A DNA stretch of 64,000 nucleotides from Sorghum bicolor (Eukaryota > Streptophyta > Magnoliopsida > Poales > Poaceae). The notes beneath the pieces are model-generated. The model did no database searches and was not told the origin of the DNA. It saw only the letters and a list, made by a program, of their open reading frames with translations. Shown in pieces: positions 31,337 to 43,600 of this stretch; position 1 is the first letter of the stretch; the number at the start of each line of letters is the position of its first letter. The DNA lies in NCBI RefSeq assembly GCF_000003195.3, contig NC_012873.2:42836061-42900060 (forward strand), read 5' to 3'. Position numbers and translations under genes: made by a program.

Positions 31337-34300
31337 CTAAATCTCCATGGGAAGGTAAAAATGGATCACGTCTATTTCTTCTAATTCTTTATTGGGCTCT
31401 AAAAATAATTTAAGACGTTGACCATTTACCTTGAATAACGTACCTTCGTCATTTTGAAGTGTGATAGCTCCGTGGGATGATGAATTGATTACCTTGAATG
31501 GTCCTTCCCATTTACTATAGAGTTTTCCATGCCCGAAAAGCTTCACCCTGGAATTAAAAAGTAATACCTTATCTCCGGGTGCGAACTCCTTCTTGATCCT
31601 TTTGTCATGCCACCCTTTGAATTGTGATATGCTTTCTCTCACCATTCTTCCAATTCTGATAGTTGCATTCTTCTATCGTCTCCAGTGACATCTAGGTCCA
31701 TATTCCATCTCCTTATGGCCTAGTGTGCTTTGAATTCTAGTTCAACAGGTAGGTGGCAAGTCTTCCCGTACACCAATTGGTATGGAGACATTCCAATTGG
31801 GGTCTTGTATGCTGTCCGGTATGCCCAGAGTGCATCGGGTAACTTATCTTTCCATGCCGTTCCCATTTCATCCACTGTCTTCTGAAGAATATTCTTGATT
31901 TGCTTGTTGGAAGTCTCTGCTTGGCCACTTGTCTGAGGATGATAGGGGGTAGCGACGTTGTGATGGATTCCATGTTTTGATAGATATTGCTTGAAGCGTT
32001 TGTCGATGAAGTGTGCTCCTCCATCACTTATCACTACTCTAGGAACTCCAAATCTTGGAAATATAACTTCTTCAAACATCCTCTTTGAACTGATGTTGTC
32101 GGCATGCTTGCAAGGTAGTGCCTCTACCCACTTGGAGACGTAGTCAACTGCCACCAAGATGAACTCACACTTCTTTGATGGGGGAAATGGACCCATGTAG
32201 TCTATTCCCCAGACATCAAAGAGCTCAATCTGAAGGTTGTTGGTGAGTGGCATGGCATCTCTTGTGTTTATGTTTCCGTGCCTTTGACATGGCCCACATC
32301 TTCTAATATATTGCTTCGTGACTTCATACATTGTAGGCCAGTAGAATCCACACTGCCAGATCTTTGAATGTGTACGGAATGCTCCATAATGACCTCCATA
32401 TGGTGATGAATGACATCTGTCGATGATCTTCCATCCTTCCTCAGTGGTCACACATCTCCTGAGTAAGCCATCAGAGCATACTCGGAAGAGGTATGGCTCA
32501 TCCCATATATGTGAACGACTTTCTTGAATAAGCTTTTTCTTGTTTGCTCCCGGTGGTACATACCCTGAAACCATAAAATTAACAATATCTGCATACCAGG
32601 GGTCAGACTTGTTAATCCCGTAGAGCATGTCGTCCCGTAGTGAATCATTGAAGGGGGTTTCCTGTGGATTCTTAAAATACATTCTAGACAAGTGATCAGC
32701 AACAGAATTTTCTACTCCCTTTTTATCTTTTATTTCCAAGTCAAATTCTTGAAGTAATAAGATCCATCTAATCAGGCGAGGTTTAGCATCTTTTTTAGTG
32801 AGCAGATATTTTAGTGCAGCATGATAAGTGTAAACAATTATTTTAGCTCCAACTAAATAAGATCTAAATTTATCAATGGCAAAGACAACAGCCACAGCTC
32901 TTTTTTATTGGTTGCATAATTAAGTTGAGCTCCTGTCAAAGTTTTACTGGCATAAGCAATTGTGTGATGCTTCATATTTTTAGTTTGTCCTAAAACTGCC
33001 CCCACAACATAATCACTAGCATCACACATAATTTCAAAAGGCAACGACCAATCAGGGGGTTCAATGATTGGTGCAGAGATGAGTGCTTTCTTTAATAAAT
33101 TGAAAGATGTTAGGCATGCATCATCAAATTCGAAAGGAGCATCCTTGGCTAGCAAAAGAGTAAGTGGTCTAGCAGTAAATGAAAAATCTTTTATGAATCT
33201 GCGATAAAAACCAGCATGGCCAAGAAAGCTTCGAATTCCTTTTATGTTCACAGGTGGAGGTAGTTGTTCAATTACTTCAATTTTAGCTTTGTCTACCTCA
33301 ATACCTCTTTCACACACTAGGTGTCCCAGCACTATTCCTTCCCTAACCATAAAATGACATTTTTCCCAATTAAGGACTAAGTGCTTTTCTTCACATCTTT
33401 GCAAAACCTTGTCTAAGTTTTCAAGACAACTATCAAAAGTTTTTCCATAAACAGAGAAATCATCCATGAAAACTTCCATAATGTCTTCAATCATATCAGA
33501 AAATATAGACATCATGCATCTTTGAAAAGAAGCTGGCGTATTACATAACCCAAAAGACATTCTACGGTAAGCATAAGTTCCATATGGGCATGTAAACGTG
33601 GTTTTGCTTTGATCATCGGGATGGATCGGGATCTGGTGATACCCTGAATATACATCTAAGAAACAGAAGAACGAATGGTTCGCTTAATCGCTCTAGCATC
33701 TCATCTATGAAAGGTAAAGGAAAATGATCTTTTCTCGTGGCTTTGTTTAGTTTTCTATAGTCTATGCACATCCGCCATCCTGTGACGGTGCGTTGCGGAA
33801 TTAGCTCGTTCTTTTCATTCATAATAACAGTCATGCCTCCCTTTTTAGGCACAACTTGAACTGGGCTCACCCACTCACTGTGCGGCACAGGATATATAAT
33901 CCCTGCATGCAGCAACTTTATAACTTCCTTTTTAACTACCTCTCTCATCACGTTGTTCAGTCTACGTTGGGGCTCTCGAAAAGGTGAAACAGAAGGATCT
34001 GTCGGAATACGATGGGTACAAATCATAGGATTGATTCCTGTAAGATCTTGGAGTGAGTAGCCAAAAACTGAGTGATGTTTCTCAAGAATGGTCATCAATC
34101 GCAGAGTTTGCTCCTGAGTGAGTTTATCACTATTGATCACAGGAAACTCTGGATTATTGTTTAGGAAAGCATAGATAAGACCGGGTGGTAAAGTTTTAAG
34201 CTCTATGGGGGGTCTAGGTGTTTCTGCAAACTCGTCTAAGGGTTCAGGTTCAGAAGGTTCAGCTTCTTCTTCTATGAAGAAAGGAGCTTCGTCTTCTAAG

Positions 34301-34803
34301 TTTGGTTCGTCTAAAAGCTCTAGAGATGCAGCCTTTACCTCCTCCATAGGATCAGGCAAAAGATAAGACTCGACCTTATTATTTAAGGAGTGTGAAATTG
34401 TTATTGGGAATTTAAAGGTTTTTCCAAAAGAAATGTGTAGCTTTCCAGTATGACCTTCATAAAGGAGTCTTCTAAAAGGTTGTCCTATCAACAGGTCGAA
34501 GTCCCATGTATCAAAGATATAGAAGTTCAAATGAACCATGGAGCCTTCTACCATAAAGGGTAGGATATTTATAATTCCAAGACTGGGGACTAATCGTCCC
34601 GAAGATTCCTTTATGACCTTCGTTGTGGGGGTTAAGACCAATTTTTTAAATAGTTTAAGTTTAAAAGATTCAGACATGATGTTGATCCCCACAACAGGAT
34701 TATAGAGAGCATCAAATTGATCAGAATCATAAGCACAGCGTATAGTTATAGGAGGTGTGTCCAAACGGATCACATTAGAGGAAAGCTCTAACTCTTCCAC
34801 CAT
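31337..34803 (-). pseudogene. Athila pol: protease-like, reverse transcriptase, RNase H, integrase
   Basis: The first part (34803-33613) holds a protease-like fold whose active-site loop is LYNPVVGINIMS, without the usual Asp-Thr/Ser-Gly. Then comes the N-terminal reverse transcriptase (WRMCIDYRKLNKATRKDHFPLP). A frameshift near 33660 leads to FGLCNTPASFQRCMM and the catalytic FMDDFSVYG. RNase H (MCDASDYVVGAVLGQ) is cut by a second shift near 32890. Integrase (32895-31723) has its zinc site ([10 protein letters not shown]), [18 protein letters not shown] and SGQAETSNK, so its DDE residues remain. A TAG at 31722 precedes the C-terminal domain to 31337. At least two frameshifts and one stop make it inactive. 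Confidence 0.93.
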
Positions 34804-35705
34804 TCGCTACTCATGACTGCGATAAGCTCTCTCAATTGATGTTCACTTGGTAAACAAATGCTAAAATGGCCGTTTTGGGGTCTGTTAATAGAATGGTAGT
34901 TTGAAATGTTTCCAAAATCAGCAAAAAGATCAGATTCTATATCCAACATGAAGTCAGGTGGTGGAATTTCTTCCTTTTGTGGCTTAGAACTTGGGATAGC
35001 TAAAGTAGATGGAGAATTTGGCAGAGTGTCTACTTCGGCTTCGTGGGTTTCATCATAAAGGGTATTATCCATTTCAGCTTCTAGGATTCTATCTAGGATC
35101 ACTCTAGCATCATCAGTAGGGATGCGAAAGAAAGAACCTCTAGACATTGTATGTAGCATTTGTTTATGATCTTTCTGAAGACCTCAAAAAAAGTGAAATA
35201 AAAGAACAGGGTCTTCAAGATTAAGGTTTGGACCAGATTCTAAAAGATCAGAAAAACGTTTCCAGGATTTTCCCAAAGTTTCATTATCTTTTTGTTTAAA
35301 AGATAGAACTTCGAGTCTAAGGTCGCCGATACGGTTGAGGGAATAAAAATCTAGACAAAAGTTGGCTCGTAAAACTCCCCATTCACCTCGTTGTTGACTT
35401 ACCTTCTGACTGTACCATTGTCTAGCTTCTCCCCTTAAAGAAAAAGGAAAAAGCTTCCAACGTAAAGTTTTACCAGAAATGCCTTCAATGCGAAGACAAT
35501 CACATGTTTGCTCAAAATCTCTAATATGAAGGTAAGGGTTTTCGTCTTCCTTTCCTGAAAAAGATAGGTTTTGAATCATGGCAATCAACCTGGAACTTAA
35601 CCTATACTGGGATGTTGGGATAGGCTGTGATGACTCCCTTGGTAAAAGGTCAGTTTCCGATGGTGTTGCAAATTGATAGATTGATTTAGAATCTTGGTTT
35701 TCCAT
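34788..35705 (-). pseudogene. Athila gag
   Basis: It starts MENQDSKSIYQFATPSETD. The capsid core includes HIRDFEQTCDCLRIEGISG, LRWKLFPFSLRGEARQWY and WKRFSDLLESGPN, typical of Athila gag. One in-frame TGA (35186-35184) splits it; the same frame continues through FFRIPTDDARVILDRILEAE to 34788. Its end overlaps the start of the protease/pol frame by 16 bases. No zinc knuckle was found. Confidence 0.9.
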
Positions 35706-35809
35706 AAGGTAAGAGTGAAGAAAATAAATAAAGAATATAAAAGATAAGAAAAGATAAAAGTATAGATACAAGCTAGTAGTAAGACTCAAGGTTATCTCAG
35801 CAAACCGTC

Positions 35810-35835
35810 TTTCTCCCCGGCAACAGCGCCAGAAA
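35810..35835 (-). other. Primer binding site, tRNA-Asp
   Basis: On the minus strand TGGCGCTGTTGCCGGGGA lies just after the 5' LTR, matching plant tRNA-Asp with one change, like the sites at 14538 and 56826. Confidence 0.88.
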
Positions 35836-35839
35836 TGCT

Positions 35840-37063
35840 TGTTGATATTTGGGAACGCAATAAGGAATTGATCCGCAAGCGTAGGGATATCGGTGAGCAC
35901 TTCACTCGGGATGTTATCCAGAGTATTGTATTTATATTTTTACCACTAGGAGAAAGAGTGCATCTGACTAACCCAGTCTATTACTACTAACCTTTAGGCT
36001 ACAAAGAATGTTTCTCGATGTGAGTGATATATAGAGAAGACTACAACCGTAATCTCTTTCAAACCTTGGTAAGGATAATCTACTCTTCTATTGGGGAGGC
36101 TTACGGAATCTAGACACCACAGAGGATGTTCAACCCGCACCTATAAACCCTATCCATCCTGCTAACGAGATATGGTCTGCAAAGGTAACTCAGAAATGTC
36201 ACGTTCCTCGCTACTACCACGGTCCAGCTAGTCAAGGAATATCTATGAGTATCCTAGCCCAAACACCACGTCTATGCTAGAGATGATTACTCTAAACTCT
36301 ACGCGAAGAGATTAAAGTAAACTCATAAACCAAAGAACAAAAAACAAGAACTTACTAGAATTTAGAGGTCGAAATACTGAAGAATCCTCGGAGCAAGCTT
36401 CGGGTTAGGAGAACTTGATCCCATAGGTACAACCTCGGAGTAGACACCGACAGGCCGGGCTTCCTCCGATCAACACCTCCACTCTATCTCTCTCAATCTA
36501 GTAGAACTTAGAAGAACTAATTCTACTCACATTGGATGCTAAGCCCTAAGTATATTTAGAGTAGAGGTTATCCTTCGAGGGCTTCTCTCAACTCTATGGT
36601 GAACTTGTTCTCCTCCAGGGGCCAGGGGGTCTGCTTATATAGTCCCCTCAGGTGAACGTGGGCCGTTGGATCAAACCGATATTGATTGAACGGTTATCCT
36701 TGATCCTTTAGGTCGGTGGAGCGTGATCCGCGAAACGAGTCCTGATTGGACTCTAGGTCAGGGCAGGCGCCCTAGGGGGGAGGGCGGGCGCCCTGCCCCC
36801 GGGCCCGATTGCCTTCTCGTTCGTTCCTGTGGCTTCTAGAGTCTTCTAGATGGTAGAAAATTGCGCGGTGCGTTAATATCTCTATGTAGTCCTGACATGT
36901 GGGCCTTTCTTCCTTATTTCCTGATAACCCCCTACAGAAATAGATAAACAACAAAACTCATGGAATTCTGTCAGATAAAACCCTAATTCTAGGTGTTGTT
37001 TGCATATTGGTCCTTTCTCTTGTTTATTTGATAATTAAAATTGATACTTAAGAACCGTCAACA
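35840..37063 (-). repeat. 5' LTR of the minus-strand Athila element
   Basis: 1224 bp, TGTTGA/TCAACA ends. GC 14-mers at 36794-36781 and 36773-36760 (21 bp apart); TATATAAG starts at 36641, 132 bp after the second. Confidence 0.95.
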
Positions 37064-37068
37064 AGGAT

Positions 37069-37295
37069 GAGCAGGATCATGCTGAGCATTTGAGGGTCGT
37101 ATTGAGTCAGCTGCTGGAGCATCAGTTATATGCGAAGTTCAGCAAGTGTGAGTTTGGACTGAAGAAGGTTTTGTTCCTCGGTCACATTCTATCGGAAGAA
37201 GGGATTGCCATGGATCCAGCTAAAGTACAAGAGGTCATGGACTGGAAGGCCCCAACTTCTATCTCAGAAGTTCGAAGCTTTCTTGGGTTAGCCGA
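37069..37295 (+). pseudogene. Tekay reverse transcriptase, C-terminal fragment
   Basis: Continues the frame broken at 27813: [40 protein letters not shown] and [12 protein letters not shown]. It stops where a solo LTR inserted; RNase H resumes at 38577. Confidence 0.93.
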
Positions 37296-38571
37296 TGTTG
37301 ACGGTCCTTAATGCTCACATTTAACCTTCAACTAATCATGGAAAAGGATCCAAATGCAACCAACACCCAGACTTAGGGTTTTATCTGACAGAATTCCACG
37401 AGTTTTGGTGTTTGTCTATTTCTGTAGGGGGTTATCATGAAATATGGAAGAAAGGCCCACACATCAGGATTACATAGAGATATTAATGTGCCGCGCAATT
37501 TTCTACCATCTAGAAGACTCCAGAAGCGACGGGAAGGAAGCGGAGGCCGAACGGGGCCAGGCACTGGGCGCCCGCCCAGTTGACCTGGGCGCCCGCCCCC
37601 TCCTAGAGTCCAAACAGGACTCTCTTTCGGGATCAATCTCCACCGACCTAAAGGATCAAGGATAACCGTTCAATCAATGTCGGTTTGATCCAACGGCCCA
37701 TATTCACTTGAAGGGACTATAAAACCAGACCCCCTGGCCCCAGGAGATCATACCTCTTCTACAGAATCAAAGTTAGGGTTTCAATTCTTCATCCAAGTAG
37801 AGAGGGTCCCTCTAGTTCTACCTCTAGTTCATCTAGTTCTAGTTCTAGTTCTAGTTCATCTAGTTCTAGTTCTAGTTCCTCTAGTTCTAGTTCTAGTTAG
37901 TTCTAGTTGTAATCTAGAAAATAGGGAGAGAGAAGAGGAGAGCGGAGGAGGAGCCGGATCTGTCGGATCTTCCTCAACATTGTACTTTTGCAGCAACTGG
38001 TTCGTTCTTCATCGTTCTCCAGGTTCTTGAATTCATAATTCCTGAGTTCTTTAATTACTTTATTTACATTCAAGTTATTTATTGGATTCCTGCTTGCATC
38101 AAGTGCTCTAATCTTTGCAACATTAGAGTAGTAATTAATAGATTAGACGTGGTGTTTAGTCTTGCAATTACCTGGAATTGCACCCAATCCTGCGGATTGT
38201 TGTGGTAGCCTTAGGGTAGTGACAGCCCTAACGGTCGACGTATTCCACCTCGTTCGGATCGGTGTTTGTAGGACCGTAGTCAGACCTTCCTAGCGCCCTT
38301 CTCATCTCTTTCTGTGGTTAGTGCTCTGATGTCCCGATATAAATAATCTTTGAAGTAATTCTTGATTCTTAGATCAATTAGAGAACTCTTAGGAAACTTC
38401 CTCTCTTCCCACCAAAAATAATTATATAGTTATCCTTGGGCGATCTTGGATCTTAATTAGTACACTCACGTTCTCTGTGGAAAATTGATACTCTGGAATA
38501 CTCCCGGGTGAAAGCTACATCGGTATCCGTGCGATTGTGGATTTTTCTGTTTGCGTTTAAAATACCCAACA
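37296..38571 (+). mobile_element. Solo LTR of an Athila-type element
   Basis: 1276 bp, TGTTGACGG to CCCAACA, with target duplication GCCGA (37291-37295 and 38572-38576) and no internal region. It arose by LTR-LTR recombination. It is closely related to the 13299 LTR but the CTAGTT-type hexamer run (about 37809-37911) is roughly twice as long. 14-mers TGGGCGCCCGCCC(A/C) are at 37565 and 37586; TATA at 37718 is 132 bp after the second. Confidence 0.95.
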
Positions 38572-38576
38572 GCCGA

Positions 38577-40610
38577 GTATTATCATCGTTTTATCCCCAA
38601 CTTCTCCAAGATTGCTAAGCCAATGACTAGCTTACTACAAAAGGATCATAGGTTCGCCTCGACAGAGGAGTGCGAAGTTGCCTTCCGCACCTTGCGAAAG
38701 CTACTGACCACTACTCCTATTTTAGCACAACTGGACATTGAGAAACCTTTTGATGTGTTTTGTGATGCATTGAAATGTGGTTTGGGGTGTGTGCTGATGC
38801 AAGAGGGCAGAGTTATAGCATATGCTTCATGTTAGCTAAGAAAACATGAAGTCAATTATCCAATGCATGATCTTGAGCTTGCAGCTGTCGTGCATGCTCT
38901 GAAGATCTGGAGGCATTACATACTTGGAAATAAGTGTCACATCTACACTGATCACAAGAGTCTTAAGTATATATTCGCTTAGTCAGAGTTAAACATGAGG
39001 CAGCAAAGATGGTTAGAGCTAATCAAAGACTATGACCTTGAAGTACACTACCACCCATGGAAAGCAAACGTTGTGGCGGATGCTTTGAGCCGTAAACCAC
39101 ACTATTAGGTGGTCTAGCCTTTGTTCGAGGATGGGTTCAACCTGATGCATCCTGAAGTTCTATGTCACATACAACTCAGTTGCTCACTTGAGAGCCAAGT
39201 CATAGAAGGCCAGAAAGTAGACAAGGGTATTTTTCATATCAAGGAAAAGATCAAGGACGACCCAAAGACCCAGTTCTGAGTGGATGAACAAGGGGTACTT
39301 TGGTTTCAAAATCGGTGAGTGGTTCCTAAGAATCGAGAGCTAAAGAATCGGATTATGGATGAAGTGCACCTTTCAAAACTTTCCATCCATCTAGGAAGTA
39401 GCAAGATGTACCAAGATCTGAAAACCCACTTCTGGTGGACCAAAATGAAGAAGGAAATAGCAGCCTATTTGGCCTGATGAGACACATGTTGTAGAGTCAA
39501 AGCCATACATATGAAGCCGGCAGGGCTCTTGCAAGCGCTATCAGTTGCAGCTTGGAAGTGGGAAGAGATCAGTATGGATTTTATAATAGGACTGCCGACT
39601 ACAAGGAAAGGGAATGACTCAATTTGGGTTATTGTTGATCGACTAACCAAATTGGCTCATTTTCTACTAGTTAAGAACTCATATAGACCACCTGAGTATG
39701 CTGACTTGTATATAGCCGAGATTGTTAAGTTGCATGGTATTCCGAAGACAATCGTGTTAGATAGAGGTCCGCAATTCACCGCTCATTTTTGGGAACGAAT
39801 GCATAAGAGTCTAGGCACCAGCCTAGTGAGAAGTACAGCATATCATCCTCAAACCTCTGGCCAAACTAGGAGACTTAATCAAGTCCTAGAAGATATACTG
39901 AGAGCTTGTGTGTTATCTTCAAAGGGTTCTTAGGAAGCATGGTTACCGTTAGCTGAATTCTCTTACAACAATAGCTATCAAGAGAGTATCAAGATGGCTC
40001 CGTTTGAAGCTCTGTACGGTCAAAAGTGTAGAACTCCATTGAACTGGGTCAAACCCGGTGAGAGGAGCTACTACAACATCGACTTCGTGAAAGAAGCCGA
40101 GAAAAAGGTATAGATTATACAGCAACACATGAAAGCCGCGCAATCACGTCAGAAAAGCTATGCCGATAAGCGAAGAAGGCCGCTTGAGTTTGTTGTAGGT
40201 GATTATGTATACCTCAAGGTTACACCAATGAAGAAATTCCAGCGCTTCGAGTTCGAAGTAAGCTTGCACCACGATACATGGGACCTTATCAGATAATAGA
40301 ACGGAAGGGCCCTGTGGCCTACAAGATACAGTTGCCTGAAGAGTTAAGTTTTATCTTTCCCATTTTCCATGTATCCCAGCTAAGGAAGTGTTTGAAAGTA
40401 CCTGAGCAAAGAGTTGAACCCCAAAATATCAAGATAAAGGCAGACCTAGAGTATAAGGAACAACCAGTGAGTATAGTAGATACCAAGGAGCGAGTAACCA
40501 GGAACAGGGTGATAAAAACTTACAAGGTGGAGTGGAGTCATCGTGATGACAGAGATGCCACCTAGGAAACAGAGGATTACCTAAAAGCAGTTTATCCAAA
40601 GTTTCATAAG
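38577..40610 (+). pseudogene. Tekay RNase H, integrase and chromodomain, broken
   Basis: RNase H starts EYYHRFIPNFSKIAKPMTSL and includes FDVFCDALKCGLGCVLM. Integrase follows: SMDFIIGLPTTRKGND, IVLDRGPQFTAHFW (Asp kept) and SGQTRRLNQ, where the third catalytic residue, normally Glu, is Arg. The C-terminal domain (GPYQIIERKGPVAYKIQLP, FHVSQLRKCL) leads to a chromodomain at about 40447-40600 (LEYKEQPVSIVDTKERVTRN, YKVEWSH) of the kind found in Tekay/Del elements. Stops at 38833, 38980, 39106 and elsewhere are mostly TAG; a frameshift lies near 40255. Confidence 0.92.
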
Positions 40611-40648
40611 AAATGGTTAGTAACTCGAAATCTCGGGACGAGATTTCC

Positions 40649-40664
40649 TTAAGGGGGGAAGGGC
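40649..40664 (+). other. Polypurine tract of the Tekay element
   Basis: TTAAGGGGGGAAGGGC directly before the TGTAACACCC start of the 3' LTR. Confidence 0.9.
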
Positions 40665-43600
40665 TGTAACACCCTAGGTGTTAAGCATGCACTTAGTCTC
40701 ACAAATCATGCATAAGCATTCTCACAAAGCATGGACATGAGCATTTCATCATATGAGCATAGTGGAATTAAGTGTGATTTTATGTGCTTATTTAAAATAG
40801 ATTTAATTGTGCTAAATTATTGTGCTTGCTTTAAAAATGCTTGTGATGCCCAAATTAGGTTAAGTTATGTTTTATATGAATTAAGGTTAATTTTGTGAAA
40901 TTTTTGGAGCTCTAGAAATTGAGAAATTGATATTATTCAAAATTCCCCAAAATGAATTTATTTAAAACCTAGAACTAGTTTTAATTTGTAACTCAAGTTC
41001 TATTTAGAATTTTGAGTTGCATCTTAAAGCAAAGTTATAGAGAGATTTATTTTGAACAACTTTTGTTCTTGGGAAAAATTATGAAGATGCTTTTAAATTG
41101 GTCAAAATTTGATTTGAAAACAATTGAGAAAACAATTCAAAAAAAGGGAAATGGGGTCAGGGGCGCCAGCGAGCCGCCGCCTCGCTTCTAGCCCAACGGC
41201 CGAAGCCGGCCCAGCCCGTGCGCGCAACCCTTCTCCCTCCCTATGCCTGCGCCCGCACACAACGGTAGCGCCGGTGCCACCGTGGCGAGCCGGCAGGCCG
41301 CGGCTGCCGTGTGGCGGCCATACGACGCCGCCGCAGCGCCCGGTCGGCCACCAGACCGCCCTGCCGCTCCTGCCTCGCCTCTCCCTCTCATTTGCGCTCT
41401 CTCTCACTCGCTCTCGCCCCTTGCACTCATAGCAGCAGCAGCAGCGCTGCCGCCCCAACATCACTGCCGAGCCTTGGGAGCTCACCGCCGGCCAAGCCAG
41501 CCACCCAAACTCGCGTCCGAGGGCACCATTCACTTCGTCTTCGCCTCCTCCACCCTGTGTGCACGCTCAATCGACGGGGTAAGCACCGCAGTGGCCTCAA
41601 TCGCTCACCAGAGCAAGCTCGAGCTCCGATGAGCTTTCTACTCGCGTGGCCTTGCCTATTCTGCCCTTTTCTCGCCTCGTTTTCTTGCGCATTGAGTCCG
41701 CCTTGCCCTCTCGTGCCTTCTCTGCCCCTTGGCCACTCCGATCCTAGCCGGAGCCGCCTCACCGGCGGTGAGCCATGCCACCGCTCCGCCATGCGTGGCG
41801 AACCTGGCACTATGGAGCCTCTGAGCGGCCATTGAGGGTACCCCTCGATGCGCCAGAGCAAGGGGAACGCAATGGTGGCGGTCCCGTCGCCGGAGACCTT
41901 ACCGGCGGCGGGTTTCGTTCACCGGAGCTCTCCCTCTCCCTCTATCACTCACACTGTGGGGTCAGGACCCGCCTGTCGGTCTAAGGGAGCGGGCGTGGGT
42001 GCAGTGTGCCGGGTGCACTTAGCCTCAGTGGGCCAATTTGAATTTTGGTTTTAAGAAAAATGATTTCTAAAAAATAGTTTAAATCTTGTAAAAATCATAA
42101 CTTGAGTTCCATAGCTCCAAAAATGATGAAATAAATTTTGACATGTTCTATAAATCAAGATCTACATTTGGTACCATTGCATGTCATGTTTAAGTATATT
42201 TTCTGTAGATCTATTTAATACATGTTATTGTTGTTTCTTAGAAAATGCAAATAAAATAGAATAGACCCCAGAAAAATGTGATTCTTGTTTTACTAGATTT
42301 TCATGGATGTGTAGTTGCTGGGAAAAATATTTATCACAATATTTGCTGTGTAAATTAATTTGTGTTGATTTAAATGCTTGCATGGCAGTGGTTTATGATT
42401 TTTAATAAATAATTTGTTTATGCAATTAACCTGGAAATTTTTGTGAGCCTTTCTTATGTTAATAAGTAATTTATAAAAATATGAAATCTGTTGTTTGACA
42501 CTTTGGCACCAGTAGGGTATTTTTCTCTAATTACATTAATAAACTTGTGAATTTTGTGTGGGCCATGTTATTTGCCCAAATGCCATGAAAATTTAGTGAA
42601 AGACTTTATAGATAATTTATGTCATGCTGTAATTTTTGTAGAATTTATTGATGTACAGAAGTATATTCTACTGTAGTAAGCCTATTAAGTAATAAATAAA
42701 TAAACCCTTGCTATGCATGAAAAAGATAAAATGAAATAGGTTTGGTGTATCTTTGAACCACTATGATAGCTTGCTGGTTTAGCAGTAGCCTGTAGAGGAG
42801 AATATAATAGATGGCTTGTTTAGGTTACATGTTCTTGGATGATGTTGTTTACCTAGTGATAATAGTTTCTTGTTTCATCCATCATGACTCTTCTCTTTCA
42901 AAGAGGAATCATGCACTTACTCCGTAGCAAGCATATCATGATCATCTTTCCTTCACCTGCACACTACTGCATTTCGAGCATCCTGCACCTCCGCTTATTC
43001 GTGCATATGCATCATACTGGCTCGCAGGAGAACGAGGTAGAGCCTGTGGAGCAGAAGGAGACCCCGGTGCAGGGACTTCCGGAAGGGCATGAGCCAAAGG
43101 AAGAACTGCAGGAGTGCCCCGACCACAGGCCTAGAACCTTCGACAGAGGCAAGCCCGGAGCATTCTAAGTCTCCCTCATTTTTGCTAACTTACTTTGTTA
43201 TATCATGTTGGTTTGCTCTGTTGCATTAAGTTATAGGAGTTGTTTGATACCGTTGATGCATCGTTATTCCTTGAATTTACCACCTATCTACCTGCCTTGT
43301 CCTAAGTAGTGTAGGCCCGAAGTCTATGCTTAGCTTGCTTAGAGCGGTAGAAGTCGGATGATTTCCTGTCACCTACGAGATATAGGTGGATACCTAAAGG
43401 TTTTAGCTGTTCGATGCTATCATGGGAAGTAACTAAGTGTGGGAAAAGAAACTGAGACCGGGCAGGGTCTTATGGTGGTGTTTGACCATAGTGCCCATGC
43501 CTGTGTCGATTAAGGACCAATCATTGGCGGCCATCTTATCATGTTGAACGCATGCCCCACACTTAGCTGGAAGGATAAGTCGTCTGACCATGAAGCCTGA

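Larger units (their letters stand above)
27814..37063 (-). mobile_element. Athila-lineage Ty3/gypsy retrotransposon with gag and pol (degraded)
   Basis: A 9.25-kb element on the minus strand with target duplication AGGAT (27809-27813, 37064-37068). In element order: 5' LTR 37063-35840, tRNA-Asp primer site, gag, pol, an extra ORF with its own promoter, a 3' noncoding region and 3' LTR 29030-27814. LTR divergence by eye is a few percent. Stops and frameshifts break gag and pol. It is the only Athila-type element in the window with reverse transcriptase and integrase. Confidence 0.95.

Noticed and set aside
41155..42010. Long overlapping open frames on both strands as possible host genes
   Set aside because: They lie inside the complete Tekay LTR in GC-rich sequence where stops are rare. 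No domain is visible.
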